The notes beneath the pieces are model-generated. The model did no database searches. It was not told the DNA's origin and saw only the letters and a list, made by a program, of their open reading frames with translations. This document shows, one piece after another, positions 63,063 to 64,000 of a stretch of 64,000 nt of DNA. Numbering within the stretch: the stretch's first letter is position 1; each line of letters opens with the position of its first letter. The DNA lies in NCBI RefSeq assembly GCF_947507565.1, contig NC_089187.1:1922001-1986000 (forward strand). The letters run 5' to 3'. Origin of the DNA: Oscarella lobularis. Lineage: Eukaryota > Porifera > Homoscleromorpha > Homosclerophorida > Oscarellidae. The translations under genes were made by a program, and so were the position numbers.

Positions 63063-63160
63063 AGTGGGAATAGCAGAGGGGCTCTCCTCTGATGTGACAT
63101 GGTGAACATTCTTTGAGCTTGAATAAGTGGACAAGTAATATTACTTCTGTATTGTCATGA
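63063..63160 (+). pseudogene. Decayed fragment of a fibronectin-III-like repeat (copy 2)
   Basis: About 95 bp and close to 90% identical by eye to the start of copy 1 (shared GTGGGAATAGCAGAGGGGCT), about 566 bp away. It carries in-frame stops where the parent reads Trp, Leu and Lys (TGA, TAA and TAA). Copies 1 and 2 are closer to each other than to the parent gene, so a single transferred piece was duplicated here. Confidence 0.75.
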
Positions 63161-63413
63161 ATGGCGTCGTTTTGATCCGCCAGCGTACAAATAGACTATC
63201 ACACAAGTTACTGACGGCAGGCAATGCTAAATCACAGGAAGAGTATAATTAGTGTATGCCTAATGACGATCGGAGGACATCGGGGTTTTGATGTAGCACG
63301 TGAGACACACCTACTTAGCCATCAGAGTACTCGTTTGGTAAAATGGACTTCTTGCAGCCTGGTCGTGGTTTGATCTACTGCTGTGTTGCACTCGTTTTAG
63401 AGGCAGCTCAACG

Positions 63414-64000
63414 ATGGTAAATCTGCGAGGTTTCGTTGGTCTCTTCCTCGTCAGTTCAGCATTTGGACTTGTCGAGAAAGACCTAGGAGGATCAGACTGG
63501 AGAGTTGAAAATGCAAACGGTTCTCTCAATATTGCAGCTACCGTTCCAGGCCAAATTCATCTTGATCTCCTGTAATGTAACATAACCGAGCTCTATAGTC
63601 TGTTTTACTTGTTGCTTCTCAAGAGCTGCAAATGCTATAAAGGAGCCCTACTGTAAGAGAAGGAAACGTCATGACAATTACCACATGGAGATTGTTTAGA
63701 CCGTTTCAATGACGATTTCGACTCGTGGATTGCCATGGACAATTGGACGTATTCCAAAACATTTGAACTTGATGAAAACACGACGAAAGCAAACAGGGTG
63801 TGGCTTCTCTGCCACGGAATTGACACAGTAGCAAATATAAGGTTTCTCTCTGATAAAAATGGAGGCTAAGTAAAGCATTCCTGCGACTTTGCAGTGTGAA
63901 CGGGCACGCTATTGGAACGACCAACAATCAGCACCGGAAATATTACTTTGACATCAAAGTAAAAATGCATCAAGATAGTACAAATGGATTAAGGCCCGTT
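63414..64000 (+). CDS. MANBA: Beta-mannosidase, 5' part (continues past right edge)
   Basis: Exons: 63414-63571, 63624-63652, 63700-63841 and 63895 onward. Introns are 52, 47 and 53 nt, and all phases match. The signal peptide is MVNLRGFVGLFLVSSAFG. The joined protein reads DWRVENANGSLNIAATVPG, then KEPYYRFNDDFDSWIAMDNW, then CHGIDTVANI and SVNGHAIGTT. This is the N-terminal galactose-binding-like domain of GH2 beta-mannosidases, and the YRFND...WIAxDNWTY stretch is diagnostic. Vertebrate MANBA is lysosomal and removes the beta-mannose of N-glycan cores. The second exon is only 29 nt. Catalytic residues lie outside the window. A donor at 63958 may start another intron. Confidence 0.9.

Larger units (their letters stand above)
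61803..63413. other. Intergenic region with a hairpin and two pseudogene fragments
   Basis: About 1.6 kb between the fibrinogen-like gene and the beta-mannosidase gene. Apart from the hairpin and the two decayed repeat fragments listed separately, I find no coding sequence. A promoter for the beta-mannosidase gene should lie near 63,300-63,413. Confidence 0.5.

Noticed and set aside
1-64000. tRNA, rRNA, CRISPR or viral genes
   Set aside because: I looked for cloverleaf-like promoter boxes, regular spaced direct repeats and replication genes and found none that stand up.

Overview
This is a gene-dense metazoan nuclear window. The genes encode animal-type secreted and membrane proteins (fibronectin-III-like, cadherin, EGF, TSP1, TSP3, sushi, Calx-beta, Kazal, C-type lectin, Ig and fibrinogen-like modules). 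Introns have GT-AG (occasionally GC-AG) ends and many are only about 45-60 nt long. The mixture of giant extracellular mosaics, very short introns and short intergenic gaps fits an early-branching marine invertebrate, and I would guess a homoscleromorph sponge such as Oscarella. That species guess is inference only. There are no CRISPR arrays, rRNA genes or convincing tRNA genes.

Layout. (1) 1-24258, minus strand: the 5' part of a giant secreted mosaic gene that runs off the left edge. It has a signal-peptide exon, then one 18.2-kb exon carrying a vitellogenin/MTP-like lipid-transfer module, a long helical region, a furin-like site and about 30 fibronectin-III-like repeats. After that come Calx-beta-like, Ephrin-receptor-like, TSP3, EGF, cadherin, DUF4215-like and cadherin-like segments, partly in very small exons. 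I joined fifteen consecutive exons with consistent splice phases. (2) 25748-34049, plus strand, head to head with the first: a 2652-residue secreted protein with TSP1-like and CDDG-type Cys-rich modules followed by 20 of the same repeats. (3) 36856-47107, minus: a secreted protein with TSP1, EGF-like and sushi modules followed by about 26 cadherin domains arranged as a four-domain higher-order repeat. (4) 48175-49260, plus: a two-Ig-domain single-pass receptor. (5) 49703-53529, minus: a lectin mosaic with H-type-lectin-like, Kazal, CTLD and EGF modules.

(6) 54597-57361, minus: two intronless genes, an EGF plus five-bladed-propeller glycosidase-like protein and an iduronate-2-sulfatase-like sulfatase, whose stop and start codons overlap as ATGA. 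(7) 57851-60323, plus: a complete 14-exon ZIFL-like major-facilitator transporter. (8) 60567-61802, plus: an intronless coiled-coil, fibrinogen-like protein. (9) 62.5-63.2 kb: two decayed copies of one fibronectin-III-like repeat. (10) 63414 to the right edge, plus: the 5' end of a beta-mannosidase gene.

Two themes emerge. The left 53 kb is a block of extracellular-matrix, adhesion and recognition genes, two of which share one repeat family. The right 10 kb holds a sulfatase, a glycosidase-like gene, a transporter and a beta-mannosidase, which together suggest breakdown of sulfated or mannose-containing glycans.
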